Positions 52,328-62,266 of a stretch of DNA of 64,000 nucleotides are shown piece after piece; position 1 is the first letter of the stretch; each line of letters begins with the position of its first letter. This stretch comes from Bradyrhizobium liaoningense (GTDB lineage Bacteria > Pseudomonadota > Alphaproteobacteria > Rhizobiales > Xanthobacteraceae). Made by a program: the position numbers and the translations under genes. The notes beneath the pieces are model-generated. The model worked only from the letters and a program-made list of their open reading frames with translations, ran no database searches and was not told the origin of the DNA. The stretch spans positions 298,501 to 362,500 of the forward strand of contig NZ_JAFCJT010000004.1 of NCBI RefSeq assembly GCF_018130785.1, written 5' to 3'.

Positions 52328-53269
52328 CTACTTCCCCCACCGCAACGCCAGCGCATCCCGCTCCTTGGCCAGCTCCAGCAGACCTGCGCGCGTCGCCGGG
52401 TGCAACGGCTGCAGCGGATGCCGCACGGCGTCCGATTTGATCACGCCGCCGGCCTGCATCATGACCTTGCAGGCGCTAAGGCCGCATTGGCGGTTCTCGT
52501 AGTTGATCAGCGGCAGCCAGCGCTCATAGGCGGCCTTCGCCTCCTCGCGTTTGCCGGCGAAATAGGGATCGATGATCTGGCGGATGCCGTCGGGATAGCC
52601 GCCGCCGGTCATCGCGCCGGTGGCGCCGGCGTCGAGATCGGCGAGCAGCGTGATCGCCTCCTCGCCGTCCCACGGTCCCTCGATGTCCTTGCCACCCGCT
52701 TCGATCAGGCTGCGCAGCTTGGAAGCGGCGCCCGGCACCTCGATCTTGAAATAGCGGATGTTGGCGAAGTCGCGCGCCAGCCGCGACAGCAGCTCGACCG
52801 ACAGCGGAGTGCCCGCGACCGGTGCGTCCTGGATCATGATCGGAATGGTGATCGCGCCGGAGAGCACCTTGAAGAATTCGACGATGCCTTTCTCGGGCAC
52901 GCGGAAGGTCGCGCCGTGATAGGGCGGCATCACCATCACCATGGCAGCGCCCGCCGCCTCGGCCTGCTTGCTGCGCGCGGCGCAGACGGCCGAGCTGAAA
53001 TGGGTGGTGGTGACGATGACGGGAACCCGACCCGCGACATGCTCCAGCACCGCATGCATCACGGTCTCGCGCTCGGCATCGGTGAGCACGAACTGCTCGG
53101 AGAAATTGGCGAGGATGCAGAGGCCATTCGAGCCGGCATCGATCATGAAATCGATGCAGCGGCGCTGGCCCTCGAGGTCGAGCTCACCGCGCTCGTCGAA
53201 GATGGTGGGCGCGACCGGAAACACGCCGCGATAGGGGCGCTGGGCCTTGTGTTGTGGCGTGACCGGCAT
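52328..53269 (-). CDS. dihydrodipicolinate synthase family (class I aldolase/dehydratase)
   Basis: 313 residues from the ATG at 53269, with GGAG 8 bases upstream (an ATG at 53281 is also in frame). DapA-family features: FPVAPTIFDERGELDLEGQR, GLCILANFSEQFVLTDAERE, VIVTTTHFSS and the Schiff-base Lys in YFKIEVPGAASKLR. The Gly-rich GLCILA and the dehydratase-like region differ from true DapA, so an aldolase or sugar-acid dehydratase (for example of the L-KDA or 5-keto-4-deoxyglucarate type) is more likely. The substrate is not set. Confidence 0.82.
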   Translation of the reverse strand: MPVTPQHKAQRPYRGVFPVAPTIFDERGELDLEGQRRCIDFMIDAGSNGLCILANFSEQFVLTDAERETVMHAVLEHVAGRVPVIVTTTHFSSAVCAARSKQAEAAGAAMVMVMPPYHGATFRVPEKGIVEFFKVLSGAITIPIMIQDAPVAGTPLSVELLSRLARDFANIRYFKIEVPGAASKLRSLIEAGGKDIEGPWDGEEAITLLADLDAGATGAMTGGGYPDGIRQIIDPYFAGKREEAKAAYERWLPLINYENRQCGLSACKVMMQAGGVIKSDAVRHPLQPLHPATRAGLLELAKERDALALRWGK

Positions 53270-53398
53270 CGAACTCTCCATCCCTGATGTGGCTTACGTC
53301 TGTCGCAGCGCTCGCGGAGCGAGGCGTCACAGATGTACTCGCCGCGCGAAGCGGCGGCAATGCCGTTCGCGCGACGCCGGGATGGATGAGTATCGAAG

Positions 53399-55480
53399 TT
53401 ATGCGGTCTTCACGGCCCCCAAAAAGCCCTCGACCGCGACGCGGAGACGATCGGCATCGGCCGACATCTTCTTCACGGATTCGGACAGCACCGTGCCGGC
53501 GTTACCGGTTTCCTGGTTGAGCCTGGCGACGCTGCCGATGGTGTCGGTGACCTCGCGGGTCCCCTGGGCTGCCTGCTGGAAGTTGCGCGAGATCTCGGTG
53601 GTGGCCGCGCGCTGCTGCTCGACCGCGGCAGCAATCGCCGTCATCTTCTCGTCGATGCCGCTGATGGCGCCCCCGATCGAGCGGATAGCGGTCACGGCCT
53701 GGCCGGTCGCGCCCTGGATCTCCTCGACCTGGCGCGAGATTTCCTCGGTTGCGGTTGCGGTCTGCGCCGCGAGGCTCTTGACCTCGCCGGCGACCACGGC
53801 AAAGCCGCGGCCTGCCTCGCCGGCACGCGCCGCCTCAATGGTGGCGTTCAACGCCAGCAGATTGGTCTGACCGGCGATGGCGTTGATCATCTTCACGACC
53901 TCGCCGATGCGGCTCGCGGTCTGGTCGAGGATTTCGACCGTCGCGTTGGTCCGCTCGGCCTGCGAGACGGCCTCGCGGGCCTCGCGGGCGCTCGACTGCA
54001 CCTGCGCGGAGATCTCGCCGACGGACGCGGAGAGTTCCTCGGTCGCGGCGGCGATGGTCTCGAGATTGTTGGTGGCCTGTTCCGCCGCGGAAGAGACCGC
54101 CGCGGTCTGGCTGGTCGACTCGGATACCAGCGTACGCACGTCGGTCGCCGTCGCATCGAGCTCCCGCGTCGACGCAGCGACGCTGTGGATCACCGCCTGC
54201 ACGGTGTCGTCAAAGCCGCGGCAGGCCTCGTCCACGGTGCCGGAACGGGCAAGCTGCAAGGCCTGCTGCGATTCGCGCTCCTGGCCCAGACGCTCGGCAG
54301 TCGCCGCGCTCTCGCGCAGGCTTTCGAGCGCGGCAGCCATGGTGCCGAACTCGTCGGGATGCCGGGCTTGCGGCACCGGTGTCGCATAGTCGCGCGCGCC
54401 GATCCGCGCGATGGCGTCGAGAATGGCGCGGACCGGGCGCATCAGGCGATTGCGCACGACGTACACGCCGGCCATGGTCACGGCGAGCGCCAGCAGGAAC
54501 GCGAGCGACTGCACCACGAGGTTGGTGAGCGCCTTGTCCTGAACCGTCTCCGCGCGGGCGATCGACTGGTCCAGCGCCTTGTTCGCGACCGCGACGATGG
54601 ACGCGAACGGCGACTGGCAGAGCGTATTCCACTCCGAGGCGGGCATCGCGGGCTTGCCGCTGCCGTCGAAATTCTTGGTGAGATCGCCGATCTGCTTGAG
54701 GACGCCGTCGGTCTTGGCCTTCGCGTCCGTTGCTGCGGTCACCAATTCCGCCGTCACGTCGGGGGCAGCCAGCAACTCGGTCATGCCGGCCCAGCCGGAG
54801 GTGATGGTGCCGTCCCATTGCGCCACGGACCGCTTCTGGGCGTCATCGAGCGGCTTGCTGGTGTTGACGTTCGAGCGAAGCGACGAGCAATGGATTCCAT
54901 AACGGTCGCGCACCTGCCAGGCGAAGCGACGGACCTGGATCATGCGGGCGATGTAGGGGTCGTTCATCCAGGCGCGGTTCGACACCGCGGTGGAGGCCAG
55001 GTTCGCGGTGTCGATCACCTTGGTGACCGCATCGTACCAGGAATTGGTTCGCTCGATCTTGCGCTCGGTGCGCGGGCGCTTGGCCTCGTCGTAGAACAAC
55101 TGGAATTGCGGCGCGGCGTCGTTCCAGCGCTGCTTCAACGTGCTGGCGAGTTCGTCGCGACGGGCGAATTCGATGGTGGCAAGCGCGGCGCTGATCCCGT
55201 CATAACCGCCCTGCTCGGCCTTCTCCGCCGCCTCGAGCTTGGCACGCGGATCGTCCTCGCCGAGGATCGCGCTCTGGGCATCGCCGCGATTATTGCGCAG
55301 GGCGAGCACGCCATGGAAGATCGCCTTGTCAGCGGCGGCAAGCCGCGCGGTCTCGAGACTGTCGCGGTAGCGGCCGAAGGCACCGAACATCTGGATTGCC
55401 GTCGAGGCCAGCGCGCCGGCGGCCAGCAGCGCCATCAGCGTCAGGAGAAGCGAGCTTACCGATTTCTTAAACATGGACAT
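53399..55480 (-). CDS. methyl-accepting chemotaxis protein
   Basis: 693 residues from the ATG at 55480 ([20 protein letters not shown]; an ATG at 55474 is also possible). TM1 is at about 7-30, followed by a long (about 300 residues) mostly helical periplasmic domain with two conserved Cys ([18 protein letters not shown]). TM2 follows ([20 protein letters not shown]), then HAMP and a MA signalling domain with [20 protein letters not shown]. No Cache motif is visible; the sensor is of an unassigned helical type. A stem CGCCGC/GCGGCG lies at 53340-53356 downstream. Confidence 0.9.
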   Translation of the reverse strand: MSMFKKSVSSLLLTLMALLAAGALASTAIQMFGAFGRYRDSLETARLAAADKAIFHGVLALRNNRGDAQSAILGEDDPRAKLEAAEKAEQGGYDGISAALATIEFARRDELASTLKQRWNDAAPQFQLFYDEAKRPRTERKIERTNSWYDAVTKVIDTANLASTAVSNRAWMNDPYIARMIQVRRFAWQVRDRYGIHCSSLRSNVNTSKPLDDAQKRSVAQWDGTITSGWAGMTELLAAPDVTAELVTAATDAKAKTDGVLKQIGDLTKNFDGSGKPAMPASEWNTLCQSPFASIVAVANKALDQSIARAETVQDKALTNLVVQSLAFLLALAVTMAGVYVVRNRLMRPVRAILDAIARIGARDYATPVPQARHPDEFGTMAAALESLRESAATAERLGQERESQQALQLARSGTVDEACRGFDDTVQAVIHSVAASTRELDATATDVRTLVSESTSQTAAVSSAAEQATNNLETIAAATEELSASVGEISAQVQSSAREAREAVSQAERTNATVEILDQTASRIGEVVKMINAIAGQTNLLALNATIEAARAGEAGRGFAVVAGEVKSLAAQTATATEEISRQVEEIQGATGQAVTAIRSIGGAISGIDEKMTAIAAAVEQQRAATTEISRNFQQAAQGTREVTDTIGSVARLNQETGNAGTVLSESVKKMSADADRLRVAVEGFLGAVKTA

Positions 55481-55597
55481 GGGGGGCCTGCAATTACACT
55501 TGCTGGCCACCCTGCCCTGCGACATGCCAAGGATCGGTTAAGGTTTTAGTCAAATTGCCGGGAGCTCGCGGTCTGCCGCGCCTTTGCGCTAGCGAAA

Positions 55598-56368
55598 TCA
55601 GGCAACCTTGGTGAAATCGGGCGGGCGGCGCTCCGCAAACGCCGTGAACGCCTCGCGGGCCTCGGCGGTGCGCAGGCGCTGTCCGAACTGCTCGCCTTCC
55701 GCATTCATCTGCGCGACCAGCGCCTCGCCGTTGCGCATCAACTTCTTGGTGGCAGTGAGCGCGCCGGCCGGCTGGCGAGCAAGACGCTGCGCCAGCGCGA
55801 GCGCTTCGGCGTCGAGCTTGTCCAGCGCCACCACGCGGTTGGCGAGCCCCCATTCCAGCGCGGATTTGGCCGGCACGGTCTCACCCAGCGCGAACATCTC
55901 GTAGGCACGGGCGTAGCCGATGCGCGCCGGCATCAAGAGACTGGAGGCGGCTTCCGGCACCAGCGCGAGGCTGACGAAGGGCGTCGACAATTGCGCGTTG
56001 TCGGCGAGCACGACGAGGTCGCAATGCAGCAGCATCGTGGTGCCGACGCCGACGGCGCGGCCCTGCACGGCTGCGACCAGCGGCCGGGTGCAGCGCGCCA
56101 GTGACTGGATGAAGCGCACGACGTTGCGGCTGCCCTCGGACTTGCCGGCTGCGACCGCGGCGAATTCGCCGACATCGTTGCCGGCGGTGAACATGTCGCC
56201 CTCGCCGCGGATCAGGATCACGCGGGTGGACGGATCGAACTCGGCGGATTCGATGGTGTCGGCGAGCTTGCCGTACATCGCATCCGTCAGCGCGTTCTTC
56301 TTGTCGGGGCGCGCCAAGGTGAGGGTGAGGATTCCGTTGTCGTTCTCGATCCGGACATGCTCGGTCAT
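55598..56368 (-). CDS. enoyl-CoA hydratase/isomerase family protein
   Basis: 256 residues. Crotonase fold: ILTLARPDKKNALTDAMYGK, GEGDMFTAGNDVGEFAAVAA, and FVSLALVPEAASSLLMPARI. The Glu usually in GGGCELAL is replaced by Thr (VGTTMLLHCDLV), while the second catalytic Glu (VPEAAS) is kept. That single-Glu pattern is typical of enoyl-CoA isomerases rather than hydratases. It begins 11 bases after a MarR gene, so they share a transcript. Confidence 0.87.
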   Translation of the reverse strand: MTEHVRIENDNGILTLTLARPDKKNALTDAMYGKLADTIESAEFDPSTRVILIRGEGDMFTAGNDVGEFAAVAAGKSEGSRNVVRFIQSLARCTRPLVAAVQGRAVGVGTTMLLHCDLVVLADNAQLSTPFVSLALVPEAASSLLMPARIGYARAYEMFALGETVPAKSALEWGLANRVVALDKLDAEALALAQRLARQPAGALTATKKLMRNGEALVAQMNAEGEQFGQRLRTAEAREAFTAFAERRPPDFTKVA

Positions 56369-56379
56369 GGGTCTCTCCT

Positions 56380-56829
56380 TTATTCGTCTGAAGGTCTTGG
56401 AAACTTGTCCTGAATGCTGGTCAGCCAGCGCGCGACGATGTCGATCTCCGCGCTGGTAAATCCGTCCGTCAGCGCGGCGTTGATCTGCGCCGCGTCAGTC
56501 TTCGCCTGCGCGAGCACGGTGCGCCCCTTCGATGTCAGCCATACGCGCCAGGCCCGACCGTCCTCGCGATCAGGCCGCCGCTCGATCAGTTTTGCGGCGG
56601 CCGTGCGGTCGACCAAGCCGGAGATGCCGGCCGGCCCCATGTCCAGCGCCGCCCCCGCTTCGCCCATCAGGATACCGTCCTGCTTGCCGAGGATGAACAA
56701 CAGCCCCGCCTGCGCCGGCGTGACCTCGTTCTGCGGCTGCGCCGCCATCCAGCGCTGCAACCGGCGTTGCGCGACGTTCAGCAGATAGATCAGCCGGTGA
56801 TGCCTCGCTGCGGCGGCTTTATTTCGCAT
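56380..56829 (-). CDS. MarR family transcriptional regulator
   Basis: 149 residues from the ATG at 56829 (MRNKAAAARHHRLIYLLNVA). The winged-helix (TPAQAGLLFILGKQDGILMG, EAGAALDMGPAGISGLVDRT, AAAKLIERRPDREDGRAWRV) is a classic MarR domain, and the helix pairs are those of the dimer. The start codon lies inside a palindrome, so autorepression is likely. It probably controls the crotonase gene downstream and may sense an aromatic acid or CoA ester. Confidence 0.88.
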   Translation of the reverse strand: MRNKAAAARHHRLIYLLNVAQRRLQRWMAAQPQNEVTPAQAGLLFILGKQDGILMGEAGAALDMGPAGISGLVDRTAAAKLIERRPDREDGRAWRVWLTSKGRTVLAQAKTDAAQINAALTDGFTSAEIDIVARWLTSIQDKFPRPSDE

Positions 56830-56837
56830 GCGAAATA
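56820..56837. promoter_or_regulatory. MarR operator candidate over the start codon
   Basis: TATTTCGCATGCGAAATA is an 18-base perfect palindrome that contains the ATG of the MarR gene (cat at 56827-56829). The position suggests the regulator blocks its own translation start or transcription. Inferred. Confidence 0.7.
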
Positions 56838-56876
56838 TGTAGCCTGACTCCGGCAGGTTGTCAAAACCTGCCGTCG

Positions 56877-57536
56877 CTAACTCGCCGGGCCGCGACAGCC
56901 GTCGAGCAGGATCGCCGCGCATGCCCGCGCTCGCCGCTCGATCTCCTTGCGCGAGGGCAACGTCAGGCTTGCGTAGATCGCCGCACGCTGCGGTGCCGAC
57001 ACCATCATGCCGATCATCATGCCTGCGGCTTCATCGACGTCATCGAGCGCGATGCGCTTCTTCTTGACCTGGTCGCGGAGCCAGCCCGCAAGCGCCGCCG
57101 CAGTGCGGGCAATGCCATCCCTGTAGAAATTCGCAGCGAGGTCGGGGAACGTGGCCGATTGCTGCAGCACCATACGTTGCAGAGCCACGACCTCCGGATC
57201 GAGCGCAAGATCAGCGCAGGCGACCAGCACGGCAGTCAAATTCGTTTCGATGTCGGCCTGATTGTTGGCCTGAAGATTGACATCGGAGAGCAACCGATCG
57301 AGCCGGTCCGCACACATCGCTTCGAACAGTGCCGCCTTGCCGGGAAACAACCGATAGAGAGTCTTGGTTGAGATGCCGGCTCCACGCGCCAATTCCTCGG
57401 TGCTGGTCGCGGCATAGCCCTCGACGGCGAAGGCATGTCGTGCGGCCTCGATGACGATGCGCTTCGTCTCTTCATCGCTGCGCAGCGGCGGCCGCCCGCG
57501 GGGACGGCTCTCGTTTGAAGATTTTGCCTGAGCCAT
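56877..57536 (-). CDS. TetR/AcrR regulator of the efflux operon
   Basis: 219 residues. The N-terminal HTH (IVIEAARHAFAVEGYAATST, EELARGAGISTKTLYRLFPG) matches TetR/AcrR, with a C-terminal domain of the AefR-like type (VQ/VVALQRMVLQQSATFPDLAA). It is divergent from the emrA/emrB-type genes across a 91-base gap containing palindromic sequences, so it probably represses them. The ligand is not known. Confidence 0.88.
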   Translation of the reverse strand: MAQAKSSNESRPRGRPPLRSDEETKRIVIEAARHAFAVEGYAATSTEELARGAGISTKTLYRLFPGKAALFEAMCADRLDRLLSDVNLQANNQADIETNLTAVLVACADLALDPEVVALQRMVLQQSATFPDLAANFYRDGIARTAAALAGWLRDQVKKKRIALDDVDEAAGMMIGMMVSAPQRAAIYASLTLPSRKEIERRARACAAILLDGCRGPAS

Positions 57537-57547
57537 GTCTTTAAATG

Positions 57548-57558
57548 ATGACTGTCAT
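57548..57558. promoter_or_regulatory. candidate TetR operator (ATGAC-T-GTCAT)
   Basis: An 11-base perfect palindrome 11 bases from the TetR start and 70 bases before the pump gene. A second inverted repeat, TTCCAAA (57570-57576) with TTTGGAA (57588-57594), follows. Either may bind TetR. Inferred. Confidence 0.4.
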
Positions 57559-57627
57559 TCCATTGACAATTCCAAAGCTAGTCTCATTTTGGAAATCGTC
57601 AAGTTTCCTAATTCAGGGGAGCCGGCC

Positions 57628-58890
57628 ATGACCGTCCACACCACCCCATCTGTTGCTACCCAAACCGCCCTTCCGGCGACCGCGCTGGAGGGCGTCCTGC
57701 CCGCCGCGCCGACCAGCGTCCGCCGGCAAAAGCTCAATCTCCGCAAGCTCTTGCTGACGGGTGCGGCAATCGTCGCGCTGGCCGGCGCGAGCTGGTACGG
57801 GTACGATTACTGGACCGTCGGCCGCTTCCTCGTCTCCACCGATGACGCCTATGTGAAGGCCGACAACACCACCATCGCGCCGAAGGTCAGCGGCTATCTC
57901 GACGGCGTCCAGGTCGGCGATAACGAGCATGTGAAGGTGGGCCAGGTGCTGGCCCGGATCGATGACCGGGACTTCCGCGTCGCGCTCGACCAGGCCAAGG
58001 CCGACGTCGCCGCCGCGAATGCGACGGTGACGAGCAAGCAGGCGCAGCTCGACGTCCAGCAAGCCGTGATCTCCGCCGCGAGAGCAACCATCGACGTCGA
58101 TACGGCCGCAAAGACTTTCGCGGAGCAGGAGAACAAGCGCTACACCGACCTCGCCAAGACCGGATACGGCAGCGTGCAGAACGCGCAGCAGGCGCAGGCG
58201 CGCGATGCCGGCGCCGATGCCGCGATCCAACGCGACACCGCCAATCTCGCCTCGGCTCTCAAGCAGGTCGAACTCCTGAAGGCCGAGATCACGCAGGCCA
58301 GCGCCGCGGCGGCCCGTGCGACCGCACTCCAGCATCAGGCCGAGCTCAATCTCAGCTACACCACCATCGTCTCGCCGATCGACGGCGTCGTCGGCAACCG
58401 TACGCTCCGCGTCGGCCAGTATGTGCAGGCTGGAACGCAGCTGATGTCGATCGTGCCGGCCGAAGGCGCCTATGTGGTCGCCAATTTCAAGGAGACGCAG
58501 CTCACCCACGTGCGCGCGGGACAACAGGTCGAGATCGAGGTCGACACCTTCCCGGGCCAGGTCGTGCACGGCCATGTCGATTCGATCGCACCCGCCAGCG
58601 GCCAGGAATTCGCACTGCTGCCGCCGGACAACGCCACCGGCAATTTCACCAAGGTCGTGCAGCGCATCCCGGTGAAGATCGCGCTGGATGCCGAGACGCA
58701 CGCAGCGATCGAGCTGCGGCCCGGCATGTCCGTGATTCCAACGATCGCAACCCGTTCAGCGCCGACCGCGCAAGCGGCAACGACGCCCTCAACGAAGTCC
58801 AAAGCGAAGCTTGTTTCCGGAGGGTCGTGCCATGTCAAACAGCCTCTCAATCTCGACGCCAGCACCCGCAATTCCGACCGCGACGCCTGA
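57628..58890 (+). CDS. HlyD/EmrA family membrane fusion protein
   Basis: 420 residues from the ATG at 57628, with AGGGGAG 8 bases upstream. One N-terminal membrane helix (about 47-65) is followed by a biotinyl-lipoyl half (STDDAYVKADNTTIAPKVSG, YLDGVQVGDNEHVKVGQVLA), a coiled-coil hairpin (residues ~135-260) and the second lipoyl half with SYTTIVSPIDGVVGNRTLRV and MSVIPTI. It is the periplasmic adaptor for the DHA2 pump downstream. It overlaps that gene by 59 bases. Confidence 0.92.
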   Translation: MTVHTTPSVATQTALPATALEGVLPAAPTSVRRQKLNLRKLLLTGAAIVALAGASWYGYDYWTVGRFLVSTDDAYVKADNTTIAPKVSGYLDGVQVGDNEHVKVGQVLARIDDRDFRVALDQAKADVAAANATVTSKQAQLDVQQAVISAARATIDVDTAAKTFAEQENKRYTDLAKTGYGSVQNAQQAQARDAGADAAIQRDTANLASALKQVELLKAEITQASAAAARATALQHQAELNLSYTTIVSPIDGVVGNRTLRVGQYVQAGTQLMSIVPAEGAYVVANFKETQLTHVRAGQQVEIEVDTFPGQVVHGHVDSIAPASGQEFALLPPDNATGNFTKVVQRIPVKIALDAETHAAIELRPGMSVIPTIATRSAPTAQAATTPSTKSKAKLVSGGSCHVKQPLNLDASTRNSDRDA

Positions 58891-60457
58891 CCGCGTCGCC
58901 GCCGATCCGAACCGCGCAAGCGCCACGGTCTGGATCGCCGTCTTCGCGGCGATGATCGGCGCCTTCATGGCGATCCTGAACATCCAGATCACCAACGCCT
59001 CGCTGCTCAACATCGAGGGCGGCATCGGTACCGGCGCCGACAACGGCTCCTGGATCTCGACGTCCTATCTGATCGGCGAGATCATCGTGATTCCGCTGAC
59101 CGACTATTTGTCGCGGGTGTTCTCGTTCCGCAGGATCATGCTGAGCTTCGCGACGCTGTTCGCCGCGTTCTCGGTCGCCTGTGCCTTCACCCACGATCTG
59201 CCCTCGATGATCGCGATGCGCGGCTTCCAGGGCTTCTTCGGCGGCGTGCTGATCCCGATGGCCTTCACGCTGGTCTTCACCAAGCTGCCGAAGGGCCAGC
59301 AGCCAATCGGCCTTGCCATGTTCTCGCTCGCCGTGACCTTCGCGCCCGCGATCGGCCCGACCATCGGCGGCTATCTGACCGAGAATTACGGCTGGCAGAC
59401 CATCTTCTTCGTCAACGTGCTGCCAACCGCCGTCATGGTGACGATCCTGTTCTTCACCCTGGAGCGGCAGCCGATGAATCTCGGGCTGTTGCGCGAGGGC
59501 GACTGGTTCGGCATCGCGACCATGGCGGTCGGCCTTGCCTCGCTCCAGGCCGTGCTTGAGGAGGGCAACAAGGACGACTGGTTCGGCTCGCCCTTCATCG
59601 TGCGGCTCGCGATCATCGCCGCCGTTAGCCTGTCGCTGTTCATCTACAACGAACTCGTGGTCGAGAAGCCGCTGCTCCGCCTGCGCCTCTTGATGCAGTG
59701 GAATTTCGGCGTCGGCACGATTGCCGCGGTTTTCCTCGGCTTCGCGCTGTTCGGCTCGGTCTATCTGCTGCCGGCCTATCTCGGCCAGGTGCAGGGCTAC
59801 AATGCCGAGCAGATCGGCAACGTGCTGGCCTGGACCGGCCTGCCGCAACTCCTTTTGATTCCGCTGGTGCCGAAGCTGATGCAGCGCTTCGACGCCCGCT
59901 ATATCGCAACCGTCGGCCTGCTGCTGTTCGCCGCGAGCTCCTTCCTGAATATCGAGATGTCGCTCGACTATTCCGGCGACCAGTTCTTCATTCCCAACGT
60001 CGTGCGCGCGGTAGGCCAGGCCTTGACGCTGGCGCCGCTGTCAGCACTCAGCCTCGGCAGCGTCGCACCGCAGGATGCGCCTGCGGCGTCCGGCATCTCC
60101 AACATGATGCGCAATCTCGGCGGTGCCATCGGCACCGCCGTGCTTGCCACCATCGTCACCAAGCGCGAGCAGTTCCACTCCAACATCATCGGCCATTCCG
60201 TCACGCTCGGTCGCGAGGAGGTCCGCGCCCGCATCGCGCAGATGACGAACTACTTCATCGCGCACGGCGTTCCCGACCCCAACGCCGCGCGCGAGCAGGC
60301 CATCATCGCGCTCGGCAAGACGGTGAAGCGCCAGGCGCTGGTGATGGGCTATTCCGACACCTTTGCGGTGATCGGCGTGGTGCTGGTGCTCGCCGCGATC
60401 GCGGTGCTGCTGACGCGAAGGGTGAAGGCGGCGGGTGGCGGAGGTGGTGCGCACTAG
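58832..60457 (+). CDS. DHA2 (EmrB/QacA) MFS drug efflux pump
   Basis: 541 residues from the ATG at 58832 (MSNSLSISTPAPAIPTATPD), with GGAGGG 8 bases upstream. Fourteen membrane segments are expected for this family. Motifs: AILNIQITNASLLNIEGGIG, the D-x-R-like loop LTDYLSRVFSFRRIMLSFAT and FAPAIGPTIGGYL. With the upstream HlyD protein it makes an EmrAB-type pump crossing inner membrane and periplasm (plus a TolC elsewhere). Drug substrates are unknown. TetR at 56877 is the likely repressor. Confidence 0.92.
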   Translation: MSNSLSISTPAPAIPTATPDRVAADPNRASATVWIAVFAAMIGAFMAILNIQITNASLLNIEGGIGTGADNGSWISTSYLIGEIIVIPLTDYLSRVFSFRRIMLSFATLFAAFSVACAFTHDLPSMIAMRGFQGFFGGVLIPMAFTLVFTKLPKGQQPIGLAMFSLAVTFAPAIGPTIGGYLTENYGWQTIFFVNVLPTAVMVTILFFTLERQPMNLGLLREGDWFGIATMAVGLASLQAVLEEGNKDDWFGSPFIVRLAIIAAVSLSLFIYNELVVEKPLLRLRLLMQWNFGVGTIAAVFLGFALFGSVYLLPAYLGQVQGYNAEQIGNVLAWTGLPQLLLIPLVPKLMQRFDARYIATVGLLLFAASSFLNIEMSLDYSGDQFFIPNVVRAVGQALTLAPLSALSLGSVAPQDAPAASGISNMMRNLGGAIGTAVLATIVTKREQFHSNIIGHSVTLGREEVRARIAQMTNYFIAHGVPDPNAAREQAIIALGKTVKRQALVMGYSDTFAVIGVVLVLAAIAVLLTRRVKAAGGGGGAH

Positions 60458-60506
60458 GAGGTCTACTCCCTCTCCCCGTCCTTGCGGGGAGAGGTGAAGA
60501 GCCGCC

Positions 60507-62168
60507 TCACGGCGCGCAGGTGAAGCTCGCCGCCTCCGTGATCGGGCCGCTCTTGTAGTGCGGCCAGGCCGGCCAGCGGCACAGTGGCAGCGCGCGGACG
60601 ACGGGGAACCCGGGCGCTTCGACCTTCTGCTCGGTCACTTCGAGGTCGCCCGGCGCTTTGCCTTTCTCAACCCAATCGACCAGCGCACTGAGCATGTCGA
60701 CATTGGCCGGCGCGCCGGAGCCGACATGATCGACACCCGGCGCGGTGTAGAGCCGCGCGAACTCCGCCGTCTCGGCCTTGCCGAGCTTGCGCTCGACGCT
60801 TTCGAAATAGCGGATGCCGGCATAGGGGCTCTGCGCATAATCGGCCATGTGCTCGAGCATGATCAGCCGGCCGCCACGTCCGCGAAAACGGCCGAGATCG
60901 GGATCGGTCGAATCCATCAGCTTCGAGACTTCGAGCAGCCGCGCCTTGTGCTCCTCCACCTTGTAGGTGGTGACGTCGAGCTTGGGATCGCGCGCGAACA
61001 CATATTGAATGCCACCAGCGCCATAGATCCAGGCGATGCCGTTGTTGGGCGCGGGCGGCTGCGCCGGCGGCGCGGTGCCGAGCCACCACGCGGACCACCC
61101 ACCGGTCGGCCCGATCGCCGGCGTGTCCTCACCCGACACGCCCCAGCCCGGATAATCGTCGAGCCCGTTGGCGAGCACGAACGGGAATTTGTAGGTGGCG
61201 TGCAGCGTATTCACGGCCTTGATCTGCGCGTCGGTGAGACACTGATCGCCCGTCTTGCCGGCCGCGCAGCGCAGCGTCTCGACCTTGAACGTCGCCTTGC
61301 AGGCCACGGGATCCTGCACCAGCGCGTCGTCGGAGCCGTCAGCCTTATCGCAAGCCGCCCGCACGGCGTCGCCGACGAGCTTGACCTGCGCCGGATTGAT
61401 CCAGCCCTCGCCCATGGTCGCGAGCCCCGAGCGCGTGCCGGCATGCTGCAAACCGACCCAGTTGATCACGGGCACGCGCGCGAAAATGCCGTCGAAATCG
61501 TCGGGGTAGCGCTGCGCCATGGTGAGACCTTCGCGGCCGCCTTCGGACGAGCCCATGAAGTACATCTTTTCCGGCTTCTTGCCGTAGGCGCCCTCCATCA
61601 GCGCAACGGCGGCGTCGCGGACCTTCTTGTAGGCGCGATGGGCGAAGTTCTCGAAGGCTTCGTCATTCAGCGCGAAGAGCTGCGGCGGCTCGCCTGGCTT
61701 GGACTCATGGCCGGAATCGGTGCCGTAGGTGACGAAGCCGCGCGCGAGCGGCGATGGCTTGTCGAAGGGATAGGCCGGCGGCAGCGAAAGGCCAGTGATC
61801 AGCACGCCGTTAAAGCCGCCGCCACCATATTGCACCGAGCGCCCGTTCCATTCGACCGGAAGGTTGACCTGGAATTTGATCGGCGGCGCCTTGGGGTCGA
61901 CAGGGTCTATATGGCCGAGCACCTTGCAGAAAGCGGGATTGGCGGGCGTGACGCGCCCCGACGGCGTCGGCCCGCGCTCGGCAACGGCGAGAGGTGACGG
62001 TGCGAGCAACGTCGCGGAATCGATCTTCACGGCGTCGGTGCCGCCGACGAGACCTTTGCAGACGGTGTCCGCATCCTCTGCCAGCGTCGCAGCGAACCCG
62101 TCGCCAGCGCTCACGGCTGCCATCGCACCCGCGAGCCATGCACAGAGCTTCGCTCTCTTTCGCGTCAT
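60507..62168 (-). CDS. tannase/feruloyl esterase family protein, exported
   Basis: 553 residues from the ATG at 62168. Residues 1-26 are a signal peptide (AGAMAAVSAGDGFAA). The tannase/FaeB alpha/beta hydrolase is recognised by YFMGSSEGGREGLTMAQRYP (nucleophile Ser), DGIFARVPVINWVGLQ, the catalytic His in APGVDHVGSG, and the Asp region MEGAYGKK...SDDALVQDP with CKATFKVETLRCA for the lid. Such enzymes cut gallate, ferulate or other aromatic esters. It is downstream of a GntP permease on the same strand by 98 bases. Confidence 0.85.
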   Translation of the reverse strand: MTRKRAKLCAWLAGAMAAVSAGDGFAATLAEDADTVCKGLVGGTDAVKIDSATLLAPSPLAVAERGPTPSGRVTPANPAFCKVLGHIDPVDPKAPPIKFQVNLPVEWNGRSVQYGGGGFNGVLITGLSLPPAYPFDKPSPLARGFVTYGTDSGHESKPGEPPQLFALNDEAFENFAHRAYKKVRDAAVALMEGAYGKKPEKMYFMGSSEGGREGLTMAQRYPDDFDGIFARVPVINWVGLQHAGTRSGLATMGEGWINPAQVKLVGDAVRAACDKADGSDDALVQDPVACKATFKVETLRCAAGKTGDQCLTDAQIKAVNTLHATYKFPFVLANGLDDYPGWGVSGEDTPAIGPTGGWSAWWLGTAPPAQPPAPNNGIAWIYGAGGIQYVFARDPKLDVTTYKVEEHKARLLEVSKLMDSTDPDLGRFRGRGGRLIMLEHMADYAQSPYAGIRYFESVERKLGKAETAEFARLYTAPGVDHVGSGAPANVDMLSALVDWVEKGKAPGDLEVTEQKVEAPGFPVVRALPLCRWPAWPHYKSGPITEAASFTCAP

Positions 62169-62266
62169 CGTTTCCACCCGGCGTTCGCTGTTTTGTTGGA
62201 TTGGTCCGTTGGCCGCATTGAATGCAACCTTCGCCGTTCCGTCAATCGCTTGCGCCGGAATTCGGC

